From the NCBI RefSeq assembly GCF_015775975.1, contig NZ_CP064056.1:1488001-1552000 (forward strand): a DNA stretch of 64,000 nucleotides, read 5' to 3'. How positions within the stretch are numbered: position 1 is the first letter of the stretch; every line of letters begins with the position of its first letter. A model generated the notes under the pieces. That model saw only the letters and a program-made list of their open reading frames with translations, was not told the origin of the DNA and did no database searches. Source of the DNA: Staphylococcus lloydii. GTDB lineage: Bacteria; Bacillota; Bacilli; Staphylococcales; Staphylococcaceae. Below, in pieces: positions 1 to 8,710 of this stretch. Position numbers and translations under genes: made by a program.

Positions 1-855
1 GAATTACCAGATTTTAATACTAAGCACGGCGTCATTGTAACTGACACGGGTAGTACGAAATCAACGATTCAACAATATGAAACATATTTACTAGAACATC
101 ATATTCATTTAATTAGTGGCCATCCAATGGCTGGTAGTCATAAATCTGGTGTGTTAAATGCTAAAAAGCATCTATTTGAAAATGCTTTTTACATTTTAGT
201 ACACAATGAAGCGGAAAACGACGAAGCGGCAACAACAATTCAACAATTATTATCGACAACAGATGCTAAATTTATTTCTACCAATGCTGAAGAACATGAT
301 TTTGTTACTGGCATTGTCAGTCACGTGCCACACATTATTGCATCTGCATTAGTTCATTTAAATGCTAATCACATTTCCGATTCTGCGTTAGTCAAAACTT
401 TAGCAGCTGGCGGTTTCCGTGATATTACGAGAATCGCTAGTAGTAATCCGATTATGTGGCGTGATATTACCATAGAAAATAAGGCAACCATTCTTAAATT
501 ATTAAAAGAATGGAAAAACCAAATGTCTAACATCATTGATTTGATCGAAGAAGATAATCCTGAAACATTATATAATTTTTTCAATGATGCTAAATTATAC
601 AGAGATGAATTACCCCTTAAATCACAAGGTGCACTATCTATCGAGTATGATTTGTATGTTGATATTCCGGATAAACCGGGTATGATCAGTCAAGTTACAA
701 GTATCTTAAGTTTACATAATATTTCTATAAGCAACATAAGAATATTAGAAGTACGTGAAGATATTTATGGGGCATTACGTGTAAGTTTTAAAAGTCCTGA
801 AGATAGAAAGCAAGGCGCTGAAGCGTTGAGTGATTTCGAAACTTATATCGCATAA
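1..855 (+). CDS. tyrA: prephenate dehydrogenase TyrA (5' end outside window)
   Basis: The reading frame is open from base 1 and ends at 855, giving 284 visible residues; the N-terminal part with the start and most of the Rossmann fold is missing. NAD-dependent prephenate dehydrogenase makes 4-hydroxyphenylpyruvate for tyrosine synthesis. Visible family motifs are [11 protein letters not shown] and [11 protein letters not shown] (substrate and cofactor region). The last ~70 residues, from [17 protein letters not shown], look like an ACT domain, which in this family usually senses tyrosine. A terminator hairpin follows at once. Identity is firm; the ACT domain and its regulatory role are inferred from the family. 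Confidence 0.92.
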   Translation, partial: ELPDFNTKHGVIVTDTGSTKSTIQQYETYLLEHHIHLISGHPMAGSHKSGVLNAKKHLFENAFYILVHNEAENDEAATTIQQLLSTTDAKFISTNAEEHDFVTGIVSHVPHIIASALVHLNANHISDSALVKTLAAGGFRDITRIASSNPIMWRDITIENKATILKLLKEWKNQMSNIIDLIEEDNPETLYNFFNDAKLYRDELPLKSQGALSIEYDLYVDIPDKPGMISQVTSILSLHNISISNIRILEVREDIYGALRVSFKSPEDRKQGAEALSDFETYIA

Positions 856-887
856 CCAAGTTACTTTAAATGATTACATTACTAGAC

Positions 888-926
888 AAGGCTGAGGTCT
901 CCTTTGGATACCCCAGCCTCTTTTTT
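888..926. terminator. shared terminator of tyrA and ogt
   Basis: An imperfect hairpin pairs GGCTGAGG (890-897) with CCCCAGCC (911-918) and is followed by a run of T on the plus strand. It lies between the convergent ends of tyrA and ogt. It mainly suits tyrA; an A-tract on the other side is lacking, so termination of ogt is less sure. Confidence 0.75.
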
Positions 927-1426
927 TACTTTTGACCTTTTTCAATTGCTAGCAATCTCTCTTTCATACGCTCTCCACCTCTATAGCCTCGTAACTGCCC
1001 ATCTTTACCTATAACGCGGTGGCACGGTATAACGATTAGCAATGGATTTTTAGCAATTGCTGTAGCAACGGCTCTAATTGCCTTTGGTTTGCCTATAGCT
1101 GTTGCAACTTCGCTATATGTTCTAGTTTCACCATAAGGAATTTTTAATAATTGCGCCCATACTTGTCGTTGAAACTCAGTGTACTGATAATCCATATCTA
1201 TCGCGAACTCAAATGCTTGTCTTGTGCCATTAAAATATTGCCGTAGTTCTTGTAAGTAAGTTGTTAAATACGCTTCATTTTCTTCGATAGTCACTGTTTC
1301 AGGAATTAATTGGCTTAGTGTTTTATCACTATCTGTCGTACTTATAAAACTTAACCCACGCTCTGTTGCATAAACTTTTAAAAACACATCATTAAACCAT
1401 ATTGTCGTAGCATAAAATTTTTGCAC
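926..1426 (-). CDS. ogt: methylated-DNA--protein-cysteine methyltransferase
   Basis: This suicide repair enzyme takes alkyl groups from O6-alkylguanine onto its own cysteine. The active-site motif IPCHRVIG is present, followed by GQLRGYRGG, and the DNA-binding helix-turn-helix region (YGETRTYSEVATAIG) precedes it. I place the start at a GTG (1426) because GGAGGG lies about 6 bases upstream of it; an in-frame TTG at 1441 overlaps that ribosome site and is unlikely. The protein is then 166 residues, normal for the family. The divergent neighbour is an Ada-like protein, so the pair forms a small alkylation-repair locus. Whether Ada controls ogt is not shown by the sequence. Confidence 0.93.
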   Translation of the reverse strand: MQKFYATTIWFNDVFLKVYATERGLSFISTTDSDKTLSQLIPETVTIEENEAYLTTYLQELRQYFNGTRQAFEFAIDMDYQYTEFQRQVWAQLLKIPYGETRTYSEVATAIGKPKAIRAVATAIAKNPLLIVIPCHRVIGKDGQLRGYRGGERMKERLLAIEKGQK

Positions 1427-1562
1427 ATGGCTCCCTCCCAACTTTGTAATTACTAAATATTAACATTATTGTTGATAAAACTCATTAATATCAACGGTTT
1501 TAGTAATTAAAGAGCAAGATTAGGCTATTATTTTATGTTACAATTTTTGCGAGGTGATCATA

Positions 1563-2123
1563 TTGAGTAAACTTAATCTTACACAGTCGAGATGGAACGA
1601 TATAAAAAATAATAATAGCCATGCCGACGATCAATTTATTTATGCCGTTAAATCTACGATGATTTTCTGCAAACCATCGTGTTCTGCTAAACTACCCGCA
1701 AAAGAAAATGTAACTTTATATAACGATTATCATGATGCTATAACAGCTGGATATAGACCTTGTAAAAAATGCAATCCGACAGGTCGTTTTACGGATAAAG
1801 AAGAATGGTGTATACAAATTAAAAACTACATCACGCGCCATTATCAACAACCAATCACGTTGGATGAGCTTGCCAATCATTGTCATGGCTCTATTTATCA
1901 CCTATCTAGAGTATTTAAAGAACTAGAAGGAATGACCATTATAGATTATTTACATCTCGTACGAACTACTGAAGCTAAAAAATTATTAGCCGATCAGATG
2001 TTGGATTTAACGACTATTGCACTCACTGTTGGTTATAAAACACCTTCTCAGTTTATAAAAAAATTCAAACAGTATTTTCATCTCACACCACATAAATTTC
2101 GTCAGCAATTTACTAAACTGTAA
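1563..2123 (+). CDS. adaA: Ada-type methylphosphotriester repair/AraC regulator
   Basis: The N-terminal half is an Ada metal-binding domain with four cysteines (C36, C40, C67, C70 in FCKPSC and PCKKC). In Ada the first of these accepts methyl from DNA phosphotriesters. The C-terminal ~95 residues are an AraC-type double helix-turn-helix (LDELANHCHGSIYHLSRVFK, then ALTVGYKTPSQFIKKFK). There is no methyltransferase domain, so it matches Bacillus AdaA, with the O6-guanine activity supplied by the divergent ogt. Start: TTG at 1563, 6 bases after GAGGTG; the upstream in-frame GTG lies inside that ribosome site. The protein is 186 residues. Expected role: methylation-sensing activator of itself and possibly ogt (inference). 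Confidence 0.9.
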   Translation: MSKLNLTQSRWNDIKNNNSHADDQFIYAVKSTMIFCKPSCSAKLPAKENVTLYNDYHDAITAGYRPCKKCNPTGRFTDKEEWCIQIKNYITRHYQQPITLDELANHCHGSIYHLSRVFKELEGMTIIDYLHLVRTTEAKKLLADQMLDLTTIALTVGYKTPSQFIKKFKQYFHLTPHKFRQQFTKL

Positions 2124-2167
2124 AAACTTTTTATATCTAGGGGCTAATCTCCCAACATTTGCTGTTA

Positions 2168-3430
2168 TTACATCTTATGTCCAGCCATGAGACCTAGACG
2201 ACCATGCTTTGTTCCTGCATCCGTATATGATACTGCCCTTGAAACAATGCCTTTACCGTACTTACTATGCAAATTATCGATTGTTTTGGCTAATTTTTCA
2301 GTCCTTCTACGTTCATATTCATCAATAAATAAATCTAACTGTCTATTGTGCTCATCTACAAAATTTGTGAGCGAAATACTTAATGTGCGGTACAATGCTG
2401 ATTGATCACATAACGCATCTGCAAATTTTTCAACCACGGCGATAATATCATTTTCTAAATTGGTTGGTGTTCCTAATGTATATTGTTTGTTTACGCCACC
2501 TTCATCACTATAACCAAAAGAAAAATGAATCGTGCGTGCTAATTGATTACGCGCCCTCACACGACTTGCTACGTCTTCTATCAGTTCCTTCATGACTACT
2601 TTCGTTTCATCATATTTATAATCGCGCATCAAAATTTGGCTCTTACAAATTGATGGATTACTAGCTGTATATTTATCTCTAATTTTACTATGGTCAATAC
2701 CGTTCGCATGTAAATGTAAATCAACACCCACAATGCCTAAATCTCTTTTTAAATATTGATAAGGGTAATTGGCTAAATCTCCAATCGTAAAAATACCTCT
2801 TTTATTTAATTTCTTTTCCGTACGTCTATTTATCCCCCAAAATTTACTTAATGGTTGTATCGGCCATAATTTGTGAGGAATATCTTGATAACGCCATTCC
2901 GCTATCTTATCTTCGGTATGTTTGGCCTCAACATCCATTACTACCTTACTCAATAAAACGTTCGAACCTATGCCAATTGTACAATCAATCCCTGTTTCTT
3001 CTTTTATTTCTTTTTGTATCCTTTCGCAAAACGAACGTATGGTCGAACTAAATCTGTGATAACTATCTGTGACATCCATAAAAAACTCATCAATACTATA
3101 TTGATGCAAATCTTCTGGCGGCACATAACGTAATGCAATTTGTGATATTTTTACTGATACTTCTAAATACTTGCGCATACTTGGGTTAATAATATAAATA
3201 TCATTGCGATGCGGGATTTCAAATAATCTTGACCCTGTTTTAATACCTAACGCCTTTAATTCAGGTGTCGCTGCTAAAACAACCGACCCCTGTCGCTTCG
3301 TATCTGCGACGACTGCTAATTTAGTTTGCAGTGGATCCAATCCCTTTTGCAAGCATGATACACTCGCAAAAAAACTCTTTTGGTCAATACACAAAATGTC
3401 TCTTTCTTCTAACAAATTATAATCATACAT
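2168..3430 (-). CDS. Y-family (UmuC/UvrX-like) translesion DNA polymerase
   Basis: This is a 420-residue Y-family polymerase of the UmuC/ImpB/MucB group. Catalytic acidic residues are visible at D16 (LCIDQKSFFASV) and D114-E115 (YSIDEFFMDV); the steric-gate region FFASV follows D16, and GIGSNVLLSK is in the palm. A helix-hairpin-helix-like region (WGINRRTEKKLNKRG) and a little-finger domain follow. The start is ATG 3430, preceded by GGGAGG; an in-frame TTG at 3448 overlaps the ribosome site. It is longer than DinB and lacks a separate UmuD partner nearby. A LexA box lies just upstream, so it is likely DNA-damage induced. Expected role: bypass synthesis at lesions. Confidence 0.92.
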   Translation of the reverse strand: MYDYNLLEERDILCIDQKSFFASVSCLQKGLDPLQTKLAVVADTKRQGSVVLAATPELKALGIKTGSRLFEIPHRNDIYIINPSMRKYLEVSVKISQIALRYVPPEDLHQYSIDEFFMDVTDSYHRFSSTIRSFCERIQKEIKEETGIDCTIGIGSNVLLSKVVMDVEAKHTEDKIAEWRYQDIPHKLWPIQPLSKFWGINRRTEKKLNKRGIFTIGDLANYPYQYLKRDLGIVGVDLHLHANGIDHSKIRDKYTASNPSICKSQILMRDYKYDETKVVMKELIEDVASRVRARNQLARTIHFSFGYSDEGGVNKQYTLGTPTNLENDIIAVVEKFADALCDQSALYRTLSISLTNFVDEHNRQLDLFIDEYERRRTEKLAKTIDNLHSKYGKGIVSRAVSYTDAGTKHGRLGLMAGHKM

Positions 3431-3452
3431 ATAACTAACCTCCCACAAAAAC

Positions 3453-3466
3453 AGAACGTGTGTTCG
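3453..3466 (-). promoter_or_regulatory. LexA (SOS) box of the Y-family polymerase
   Basis: GAAC (3454-3457), four bases, GTTC (3462-3465), with A and G outside, matches the Gram-positive LexA operator (CGAAC-N4-GTTCG) in both core arms. It sits about 24 bp upstream of the ATG, where LexA would block the promoter or early transcript. Confidence 0.9.
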
Positions 3467-3664
3467 GTTAAATTATAAAATATTTCTTCTCATAAATCAA
3501 ATGGAAATTTACCAACAAGATATAAGTTAGTTTTAATAATCGCTATAAAATCTTATGTGTAACCATGGGCTAGCTCTATCTAATATTCATCTCTTCTTTT
3601 TTGGATTAAGTTCTAAACTAATTCGTGCTATACTTTGTTCAACTCATAAAAAGGAGGCTTTTAT

Positions 3665-3850
3665 ATGCCAATTATCAACGTAAAATTATTAGAAGGTCGT
3701 TCAGATGAACAACTTAAAGATTTAGTATCAGAAGTAACTCATGCTGTAGAAAAAACAACAGGCGCAGACAAAAATGCAATCCATGTTGTGATTGAAGAAA
3801 TGAATGCTGCACACTATGGTGTTGCTGGCGTTAGAAAATCAGATCAATAA
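3665..3850 (+). CDS. 4-oxalocrotonate tautomerase family protein
   Basis: A 61-residue protein starting MPIINVKLLEGRS. In this family the initiator Met is removed and Pro-1 becomes the catalytic base; the proline is present, and basic residues follow in the usual places (R12). AAGGAGG precedes the ATG by 7 bases. Length and hexamer-type sequence fit the small 4-OT/DmpI subgroup. The true substrate in Firmicutes is not known. It is a single-gene unit: a promoter region of ~230 bp separates it from the polymerase and a strong terminator follows. Confidence 0.88.
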   Translation: MPIINVKLLEGRSDEQLKDLVSEVTHAVEKTTGADKNAIHVVIEEMNAAHYGVAGVRKSDQ

Positions 3851-3880
3851 TATTTAACAACTGTTATTACATACAAATAA

Positions 3881-3922
3881 AAAAACCGAGTTACAGTACA
3901 TAAAACTGTAACTCGGGTTTTT
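3881..3922. terminator. bidirectional terminator, tautomerase / msrR
   Basis: A perfect 12-bp stem (CCGAGTTACAGT at 3886-3897 with its complement at 3905-3916) has A-runs before and T-runs after, so it can end transcription from both convergent genes. Confidence 0.93.
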
Positions 3923-3923
3923 G

Positions 3924-4907
3924 TTAGTTATCTAAAAACGCTTTAGCTGCTTTTTTATTCGCTGCTTTATCTATTTGTAAAGCACTACCATCTGATGGAG
4001 ATTGGTAATCTTGATACGTATTTTGAATAGGTAACGTTTTAGATTTTACATCTTTATCGCCACGTAAACCAAAATTTAAACCAGTTTGAATTAATGCTGA
4101 ATCTGGCATATTTGTATTTAAATAACCTCTTAAGATGCCTGCCACTTTCGGTAATTTAGGGAAAGTGCTAGGACTAACTAATTGTTTCTTCAAGGTTTGC
4201 ATAACTTGTTGCTGACGTCGTACACGACCAAAGTCTCCTTCAGCATCGTGTCTGAAACGTGCGTAGCCAAGTAATTCTTTACCATTTAATTTATGTTCAC
4301 CTTTTTTCAATGATACACCGATGTTAGCCGACATATCTTTCTCGACATCTATTGGAACGCCGTTAGGTTCTAACTCATCTATCATTTTTTCAAATCCAGT
4401 AAAGTCTAAAATCGCATAATATTCAGGATCAATGTCTAAATTCTTTTTCAATGTTTGTCTTAATAACTCTGGACCACCAATTGAATAAGCTGAATTAATC
4501 TTATGCTTACCATGACCAGGAATATCCGCATATATATCACGCATAACCGACATCATTTTCATCTTTTTATGAATGTAATCATATTGCGCAATCATAATGG
4601 AGTCAGTTCTAGAAATACCACCTTGTGCTTTATCTGCTCCCAGTACCATGATTGTAATCTTCCCATCATTTTTAGCCGCACCATTAAATTTGTGCTGTTT
4701 CAAAGTTTTACCTTGATTTTTGGCATATTGAATACCTGAATTATAACCATGAACTGCATAACCAATTACAATGGCAAATGCAATTATAATAATTAAAATA
4801 ATAAAAGGTAATTTTCTAACTTTCTTTTTCTTTTTTGTACGCCTTGGTGGAGGCGTGTGCGATGTTTCTTCATTGTTTATCTCTGTCTTATGCTTATCTT
4901 CGCTCAT
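3924..4907 (-). CDS. msrR: LytR-CpsA-Psr family protein MsrR
   Basis: LCP enzymes transfer wall teichoic acid or similar polymers from undecaprenyl pyrophosphate to peptidoglycan. The 327-residue protein has a charged cytoplasmic N-terminus ([11 protein letters not shown]), one membrane span (about 33-55) and an extracellular LCP domain with the family blocks [10 protein letters not shown]...[26 protein letters not shown] and LGYARFRHD, which hold the conserved Arg and Asp residues that bind the pyrophosphate. Length equals my recollection of S. aureus MsrR. Divergent msrA lies 140 bp away, as in S. aureus. Assignment to MsrR rather than another LCP paralogue rests on this context and length. 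Confidence 0.9.
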   Translation of the reverse strand: MSEDKHKTEINNEETSHTPPPRRTKKKKKVRKLPFIILIIIIAFAIVIGYAVHGYNSGIQYAKNQGKTLKQHKFNGAAKNDGKITIMVLGADKAQGGISRTDSIMIAQYDYIHKKMKMMSVMRDIYADIPGHGKHKINSAYSIGGPELLRQTLKKNLDIDPEYYAILDFTGFEKMIDELEPNGVPIDVEKDMSANIGVSLKKGEHKLNGKELLGYARFRHDAEGDFGRVRRQQQVMQTLKKQLVSPSTFPKLPKVAGILRGYLNTNMPDSALIQTGLNFGLRGDKDVKSKTLPIQNTYQDYQSPSDGSALQIDKAANKKAAKAFLDN

Positions 4908-5046
4908 ATATTATCAACCTTATATCTTCAAAATTACAAATCTATGTACTATAATTAACATATATTAAAGTTATATAAATTTTGTGTAAAAATCAAGTAC
5001 TTTGTAAATAAATCAGACTTAGGGCCAATACGAAAGGATGTTAAAC

Positions 5047-5550
5047 ATGAATATAAATAAGGCGTATTTCGCCGGGGGTTGCTTTTGGTGCATGGTCAAA
5101 CCTTTTGATACATTTGAAGGGATAGAAAAAGTAACTTCAGGGTACATGGGTGGTCATGTTGAAAATCCAACTTACGAGCAAGTAAAAACTGGTAATACTG
5201 GCCATTATGAAGCAATAGAAATAGAATATGATGTCGCGCTATTTTCTTATAATAAATTATTAGAAATCTTTTTCTCAGTGATTGATCCCACTGATGATGG
5301 CGGTCAATTTCAAGACAGAGGCGCTCAATATCAAACAGCAATTTTTTATACAAATGATCATCAACAACAACAAGCTGAAGCATATATAGAGAAAATGAAA
5401 AATACAATAGATAAAGACAAAGCTATTGCCACTAAAATTTTGCCTGCGACTCCGTTTTATGAGGCTGAAGACTATCATCAAGACTTCTATAAGAAAAACC
5501 CAGAACGATATGCAGAAGAACAAGAACAACGTCAAAAATACAATAATTAA
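5047..5550 (+). CDS. msrA: peptide methionine-S-sulfoxide reductase MsrA
   Basis: This enzyme repairs oxidised methionine (S-epimer) in proteins. The catalytic motif GGCFWC gives Cys-12; the conserved [21 protein letters not shown] block and the YHQDF motif near the C-terminus are intact. The start is ATG 5047, 9 bases after AAAGG; the in-frame ATG at 5038 abuts the ribosome site and cannot be used well. The protein is 167 residues, a stand-alone MsrA without a fused MsrB. There is no MsrB neighbour. It is flanked by msrR (cell wall) and mprF (lipid charge), an envelope-stress neighbourhood. A terminator follows directly. Confidence 0.95.
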   Translation: MNINKAYFAGGCFWCMVKPFDTFEGIEKVTSGYMGGHVENPTYEQVKTGNTGHYEAIEIEYDVALFSYNKLLEIFFSVIDPTDDGGQFQDRGAQYQTAIFYTNDHQQQQAEAYIEKMKNTIDKDKAIATKILPATPFYEAEDYHQDFYKKNPERYAEEQEQRQKYNN

Positions 5551-5557
5551 ATCATCG

Positions 5558-5596
5558 ATAAGGTAACCAACATTTAAATAGGGTTACCTTATTTTT
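5558..5596 (+). terminator. terminator of msrA
   Basis: ATAAGGTAACC (from 5558) pairs with GGTTACCTTAT (5582-5592), followed by TTTTTG. It lies 8 bases after the msrA stop. Confidence 0.88.
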
Positions 5597-5688
5597 GTCG
5601 TATAAAATTCGGTTGTTACCAAAAAATATATAAATTATCATTAAATGATAAAATGTCACAATATATTTAAAGCACTTTAATACCAGTA

Positions 5689-5717
5689 TTGAAAACGCTT
5701 TCTATAACTGCTATATT
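5689..5717 (+). promoter_or_regulatory. sigma-A promoter with overlapping perfect cre (CcpA) site
   Basis: TTGAAA (5689-5694), 17 bases, TATATT (5712-5717), with TG one base before the -10 (extended -10). The cre at 5690-5703 (TGAAAACGCTTTCT) fits TGWAARCGYTWNCW at every position and overlaps the -35 and spacer, an arrangement that should repress when CcpA is active. The promoter points into a gene-free region between the convergent ends of msrA and mprF. Confidence 0.85.
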
Positions 5718-5723
5718 AGTGTG

Positions 5724-5876
5724 TGTCAACCAGTCAAACGGTTAGACAACTTTCATATAGTTAGTTTATTATAATTAAATTTATTACTGGTATTCATAAC
5801 GTTAATTGTACAAGCATTATGACGTAAGTAATTATAAAAGAGACTAGGCCACAATAAGCCTAGTCTCTTTTATAAT
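5724..5876 (+). ncRNA. candidate CcpA-controlled small RNA (~150 nt)
   Basis: A promoter at 5689-5717 and a terminator at 5831-5878 define a transcript of about 150 nt starting near 5724. No open frame with a ribosome site is present: the only ATG (near 5809) is followed by a stop after one more codon. The 5' end can fold: GTC-AACC (5726-5732) pairs with GGTT-A-GAC around an 8-base loop, leaving a single A bulge. S. aureus has at least one CcpA-repressed RNA of similar length (RsaI), but I do not recognise this sequence as RsaI and the location I recall for RsaI differs. Function unknown. A leaderless peptide is a remote alternative. Confidence 0.65.
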
Positions 5877-5878
5877 TA
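5831..5878. terminator. bidirectional terminator, small RNA / mprF
   Basis: A 19-bp perfect stem: ATTATAAAAGAGACTAGGC (5831-5849) and its complement (5858-5876) around an 8-base loop. The stem ends are A/T runs on both sides, so it serves the plus-strand small RNA and minus-strand mprF. Confidence 0.92.
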
Positions 5879-5939
5879 TGTTTATTAACTTAAGCGTGTT
5901 TAAAGTTACACAAGTTTCTCTGCCGTTTAAAATATTAGT

Positions 5940-8471
5940 TTACATTTTCGGTTTTTTACGAATCACACGCATAACTTTTAACATGCTTAACCACAGCGAA
6001 CGATGCTTACGATAAACTAAAAATCTTGCTTCCCATTCCGGTTTGAACTTTTCCTTATAACGACGTAAACCTTGGAAACGATACAAACCATTAAAATGTT
6101 CGAATACACGACCAGCAATACGTTCGCCAGTGTATGAGAATGGTACTTGTCCTACATTAGATAATGTGGCCATTCCCATATTAAAACGTTTATACCCTTG
6201 TTCTTTGGACCATAACAACATGTGTAAATATAATGCATCCATAAGAGGTAATTCTATCTCTGGATCCCAACGAATTAAATCTACCGAAATCGTCTCATTA
6301 TAATAAGTTGGCATGACACTACAAAATGCTATGGGTTGTTGTGATTCATCTCTAATAATACCGATAGGCGCTTGATTTAAATAATCTTCAGTAAATGAAC
6401 CTACCGAAAAATGCATCTCTTGACGCCCTTCTAACCAATTATCACTAATTTGCTTTAAAGCATTTAATAATGTGCTATTAAACGGTGGCGTCAATACCTC
6501 AAAAGTCATGCCCATATCACTTAACTTATTCAATGTAGCACGTAAACCACGTCGTTTTTTTCCAGCTGTCGTAAATGTTTCTAAGTCAATCAGTGCTTCT
6601 TCGCCTAATTTGAAAAATTGATTACCAAAATTATGATATAACGATAAATACTTTTCTGAAACTTGATAGAAAATAATATCATAGCCGATATAATGCGCAT
6701 TACTGTAAAAATCGATAAGCAGACTATTAAACGTTTTCTCGTCTCCAATTGGGTCACCTAAAATAACATATGCATTATTAATCGTACGATACATTAAAAA
6801 CGCTTGTTGACTATCATCGACGAAAAATTGTTTATCGCCACTATACATCAAATGGCTTAAATAGTTACCACCGTATGTTTCAACAATACTTTCACATACT
6901 GACAAAGCTTGATAATTTTCTTTAAGTTTAATTTTACTTTCAAAATACCAGACTATACTACCCACGATAATTGCAATAACTAACACAGTTATCCAGAAAT
7001 AATATCGTAAAATTGAAGTATCCACTTCTAATTTATAAACGTCCAACGTATGAAGTGTTTGGTAAATCACAATATGATTAATGAAAAGTACACAGCCACT
7101 AATTAAAAACATATAAAATAATTTCACATAACTGAAGTTTCTTTTTAATATTTTAGAACGCTTATAGAAAACGACAAGCAGTATAAACATAACTGCTAAC
7201 CATGTTAGTAAGAAAAATGATGCATACGTATATATCGTTACTAAGGCGATTAACAATAATGAAATAAGTGAAAATAAAATTGCTCGCTTAGATAAACTAT
7301 AAACACCTATAACATTTAAAAATAGTAATAAACAAGCGCATGTATGCACAGAGACAATAATATAATATACATAATGATTAGAAGCATATAAACCATCATA
7401 AATAATAGTAATATTATTTAAAAAGAATACGATACTTGTAAAGAATAGCAAGATCGCTATCGCGAATGATGGAATACGTGATAAAAAGTCCTTTTGATAT
7501 GATTTAAATAAAGAACCAAAGTCTTGCATAGGTACAAAAATCTTAGAATCTTCAAAGTAACGTCTTGCCGTCGTTTTAAATTCAAAGATAGATAAAATTA
7601 ACGCAATAAGTAATGGGAAGAAATAATAAACGAAACGATATAACAACAACGCTAAGACAATCTTTTCTTCTCCAACATTTAAAGATTTCAAGCCTAAAAT
7701 AATAACTAAATCAAATGCACCAAAACCACCCGGTATAAAACTTACTAATCCTGATATTGCAGCAATAATAAAGACGCCCATAAAAACATTAAATGGTACG
7801 TGCACATTTACAATAATAAGTGCTAAGTATAAAACTAAAGCGGCAGCAAACCATTCACAGCTAGATACTAAAGTACAGTATAAGCCTAAAAATTTCTGTT
7901 TTGCTTGGACAGGTTTCGCTATCGTAAATATAATAAATATTGGTAAAAATAACGCTACAACATAAAGCGCCCATTTAACCCAAGGGAATGAATCAAATAA
8001 GTGTTGAACATTGAAAATATGAACGACAACAAATATAGATAACAAACTTAAACCTGTTAACATAGATATTAATACAACAGAGATCGTTTGAACTAAATAT
8101 TTTTTCTCATTTGTATAATTTTTGTACACCAAGTATCTTACAGTTGCGCCAATAAAACCACCAAAGCCTATCACGGCATTAAAGGCATTAATAATATATC
8201 CGATACGTATGGTTTTCCAAATTGACATCGATGTTTTAAGTGATTTATTTAAAATAACATCATAGATAGATAAAATAATCATGGATGCCCCACCACTTAA
8301 AAATAGTAGCACTAACCAAAATCGATCAATTTTACCAAATGCAATAAATGTTTGTTTGAAATTAATATTTGCGAGTTCTTTATGCAAATTAAAAACGACG
8401 ATAGTAAGTAATACTATAGCGAATATTACTTTAAGTATCGTAAAGATTTTACTTCTTAGTTCTTTAGTCAT
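5940..8471 (-). CDS. mprF: phosphatidylglycerol lysyltransferase/flippase MprF
   Basis: MprF adds lysine from Lys-tRNA to phosphatidylglycerol and moves the product to the outer leaflet, lowering negative surface charge and giving resistance to cationic peptides and daptomycin. At 843 residues it is full length. Roughly the first 510 residues are a string of hydrophobic spans (flippase part, with GGFGAFDLVIILG in the core); the C-terminal ~320 residues are the cytoplasmic DUF2156 synthase domain (LGDPIGDEKTF, ETFTTAGKKRRGLRATLNKL, FNMGMATLS). The start is ATG 8471; the ribosome site is weak. Single-gene unit with its own terminator. Identity is firm. Confidence 0.96.
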   Translation of the reverse strand: MTKELRSKIFTILKVIFAIVLLTIVVFNLHKELANINFKQTFIAFGKIDRFWLVLLFLSGGASMIILSIYDVILNKSLKTSMSIWKTIRIGYIINAFNAVIGFGGFIGATVRYLVYKNYTNEKKYLVQTISVVLISMLTGLSLLSIFVVVHIFNVQHLFDSFPWVKWALYVVALFLPIFIIFTIAKPVQAKQKFLGLYCTLVSSCEWFAAALVLYLALIIVNVHVPFNVFMGVFIIAAISGLVSFIPGGFGAFDLVIILGLKSLNVGEEKIVLALLLYRFVYYFFPLLIALILSIFEFKTTARRYFEDSKIFVPMQDFGSLFKSYQKDFLSRIPSFAIAILLFFTSIVFFLNNITIIYDGLYASNHYVYYIIVSVHTCACLLLFLNVIGVYSLSKRAILFSLISLLLIALVTIYTYASFFLLTWLAVMFILLVVFYKRSKILKRNFSYVKLFYMFLISGCVLFINHIVIYQTLHTLDVYKLEVDTSILRYYFWITVLVIAIIVGSIVWYFESKIKLKENYQALSVCESIVETYGGNYLSHLMYSGDKQFFVDDSQQAFLMYRTINNAYVILGDPIGDEKTFNSLLIDFYSNAHYIGYDIIFYQVSEKYLSLYHNFGNQFFKLGEEALIDLETFTTAGKKRRGLRATLNKLSDMGMTFEVLTPPFNSTLLNALKQISDNWLEGRQEMHFSVGSFTEDYLNQAPIGIIRDESQQPIAFCSVMPTYYNETISVDLIRWDPEIELPLMDALYLHMLLWSKEQGYKRFNMGMATLSNVGQVPFSYTGERIAGRVFEHFNGLYRFQGLRRYKEKFKPEWEARFLVYRKHRSLWLSMLKVMRVIRKKPKM

Positions 8472-8656
8472 AATTTATTCTTCAGCCCTCAGTCATTCTT
8501 ATAATTTATAAAAAATATAGCATAAAATCTTAGTTGTGTGTATATAAAACGGTATTCTAACAAAACTGTTATACGCACGTATTCCTTTCAATTGAAATTT
8601 ATGAATCAAATCTATACTACTAAAAATAAAACGGCAAACAATTATATGACAAAAAG

Positions 8657-8698
8657 AAATGCTACTTTCAAAAACTATAAATGAAAGTAGCATTTTTT
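8657..8698. terminator. terminator downstream of the AI-2E family gene
   Basis: AAATGCTACTTTCA (8657-8670) pairs with its complement (8682-8695); A-run on the left gives the U-tract for the minus-strand gene, and a T-run follows on the plus strand. Confidence 0.88.
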
Positions 8699-8710
8699 AA
8701 TTCAATTTAA

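Noticed and set aside
5096..5535. Two minus-strand frames opposite msrA
   Set aside because: msrA motifs are intact in the plus frame; the others have no ribosome sites and low-complexity composition.
8499..8693. 64-codon minus-strand frame between mprF and the AI-2E gene
   Set aside because: Overlaps the terminator hairpin and has no ribosome site; composition looks like intergenic DNA.
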